Of a DNA stretch of 5,862 bases, positions 4,978-5,862 are shown one piece after another. The position numbers and the translations under genes were made by a program. Origin of the DNA: Acetobacteraceae bacterium (lineage in GTDB: Bacteria; Pseudomonadota; Alphaproteobacteria; Acetobacterales; Acetobacteraceae); NCBI GenBank assembly GCA_027489135.1, contig JAIYAI010000209.1, forward strand, positions 1-5,862, read 5' to 3'. Position 1 is the stretch's first letter, and each line of letters opens with the position of its first letter. Below the pieces are notes generated by a model. That model ran no database searches, had not been told where the DNA came from, and saw only the letters and a program-made list of their open reading frames with translations.

Positions 4978-5862
4978 ATGAGCGACACGCAGCGCCACGC
5001 CCACTACATCCCGGTCCGCGACGCCTGGCTCGCCCGCCGGACGGAGCCGGCACTGGAGCCGGACCTGCCGATCATCGACCCGCATCATCACCTCTGGGAC
5101 CGGCCGGACTGGCGCTACCTGCTGGACGACCTGCTGGCCGACACCAACCAGGGCCACAACATCGTCGGCACCGTCTTCGTGCAGTGCCGCGCCATGCACC
5201 GCGCCAGCGGCCCGGAAGCCTTCAAGCCGGTCGGCGAGACCGAGTTCGTCAACGGCGTCGCGGCGATGAGCGCCTCCGGCGGCTACGGGAAGACCGAGGT
5301 CTGCGCCGGCATCGTCGGCCATGTCGACCTGCGGATCGGCCACCAGGCCGGCGAGGTGCTGGACGCGCATATCCGCGCCGGCGGGGGGCGGTTCAGGGGA
5401 ATCCGCCACATCTCCGCCTGGGACCCCGACCCGGTCATCATGAACCCGGCCTACCAGCCGGCCGAGGACATGCTGGCGAGCCACGACTTCCGCTCCGGCT
5501 TCCAGGAACTCGGCAAGCGGGGCCTGACCTTCGACGCCTGGCTGTATCACCCGCAGATCCACTGGCTGACGGGCCTGGCGCGCGCCTTCCCGGAGACGCG
5601 GGTCGTGCTCGATCACGTGGGCGGCCCGCTCGGCATCCGCGGCTATGCCGGCAAGCGGGACGCGGTCTTCGCGGACTGGAAGGCGAAGATGACGGAGCTT
5701 GCGACCTGCCCGAACGTCTATGTGAAGCTCGGCGGCCTCGGCATGCGCATCAACGGCTTCGACTTCGAACTGGCGGACGAGCCCCCGTCCTCCGACATGC
5801 TGGCAGCGGCCTGGAAGCCCTGGATCGACACGACGATCGCGCTGTTCGGCGCGGAGCGCTGC
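4978..5862 (+). CDS. Amidohydrolase-2 family metal-dependent hydrolase (3' end cut by window)
   Basis: 295 codons are open to the window edge with no stop. The protein belongs to the amidohydrolase-2 group (PF04909, TIM-barrel hydrolases and decarboxylases that includes the 2-pyrone-4,6-dicarboxylate lactonase and gamma-resorcylate decarboxylase relatives). Seen are: I-I-D34-P-H-H-H-L-W-D (32-41) with the H36-x-H38 strand-1 metal motif; G-T-V-F-V-Q-C (64-70) on strand 2; F-R-G-I-R-H-I (139-145); W-L-Y-H191 (188-191); L-D-H213-V-G-G-P (211-217); and V-Y-V-K-L-G-G-L-G-M (247-256). The final G-A-E-R-C is where this family normally continues into a S-N-F/D-x-P segment, so perhaps 40-70 residues are missing. 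The start at 4978 is supported by GGGAAGGAAG (4961-4970) upstream. It lies 69 bp after the HpaB-like gene on the same strand and likely acts on a product of that pathway, by hydrolysis or decarboxylation; the substrate is unknown. Confidence 0.9.
   Translation, partial: MSDTQRHAHYIPVRDAWLARRTEPALEPDLPIIDPHHHLWDRPDWRYLLDDLLADTNQGHNIVGTVFVQCRAMHRASGPEAFKPVGETEFVNGVAAMSASGGYGKTEVCAGIVGHVDLRIGHQAGEVLDAHIRAGGGRFRGIRHISAWDPDPVIMNPAYQPAEDMLASHDFRSGFQELGKRGLTFDAWLYHPQIHWLTGLARAFPETRVVLDHVGGPLGIRGYAGKRDAVFADWKAKMTELATCPNVYVKLGGLGMRINGFDFELADEPPSSDMLAAAWKPWIDTTIALFGAERC

Noticed and set aside
4942..5616. Minus-strand open frame antisense to the amidohydrolase
   Set aside because: The plus-strand amidohydrolase carries clear family motifs across the same bases; the antisense product has none.
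1..5862. CRISPR array, tRNA/rRNA genes, phage-defence genes or riboswitches
   Set aside because: No regularly spaced repeats, cloverleaf sequence, conserved rRNA segment, defence-related domain or known aptamer was seen on either strand.

Overview
This is a GC-rich bacterial window. Codon use is strongly GC3-biased, Shine-Dalgarno (SD) sites are clear, and gene content is catabolic. It most resembles an alphaproteobacterium, probably of the Acetobacteraceae/Rhodospirillales type (Roseomonas-like). That placement is an inference from protein style and the IS630-type transposase, not from a marker gene.

Layout. (1) Positions 1-137, minus: the N-terminal part of an IS630-family transposase that runs off the left edge, with its element end somewhere in 138-230. 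(2) Positions 227-1269, minus: a two-gene, translationally coupled unit. A protein made of two tandem YCII domains comes first, then an AhpD/carboxymuconolactone-decarboxylase-like protein with a CxxC-x3-H redox site; stop and start overlap as TGATG. (3) Positions 1337-1798, plus: a divergent YjbQ/UPF0047 gene. (4) Positions 1799-2208: a 410-bp stretch without a convincing protein gene. On the minus strand it holds a compact candidate small RNA of about 90 nt, with a promoter-like element, a 5' hairpin, an exposed CCUCCC anti-SD stretch and a strong U-tailed terminator. A second terminator faces the plus strand. (5) Positions 2209-3342, minus: a CaiB/BaiF (class III) CoA-transferase. (6) Positions 3451-4908, plus: a divergent HpaB-type FAD-dependent aromatic monooxygenase. 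(7) Positions 4978 to the right edge, plus: an amidohydrolase-2 family hydrolase, cut off by the window.

How they may work together. CoA-transferase, flavin monooxygenase and amidohydrolase look like one catabolic locus for an unidentified, probably aromatic, acid: CoA activation or transfer, ring hydroxylation, and hydrolysis or decarboxylation of a product. Two of these genes share a GCCTATCCT element 27-29 nt before their start codons, which suggests similar promoters. No flavin reductase, transporter or regulator of this locus is visible. The most interesting item for follow-up is the candidate small RNA at about 2009-2097; the protein genes belong to known families.
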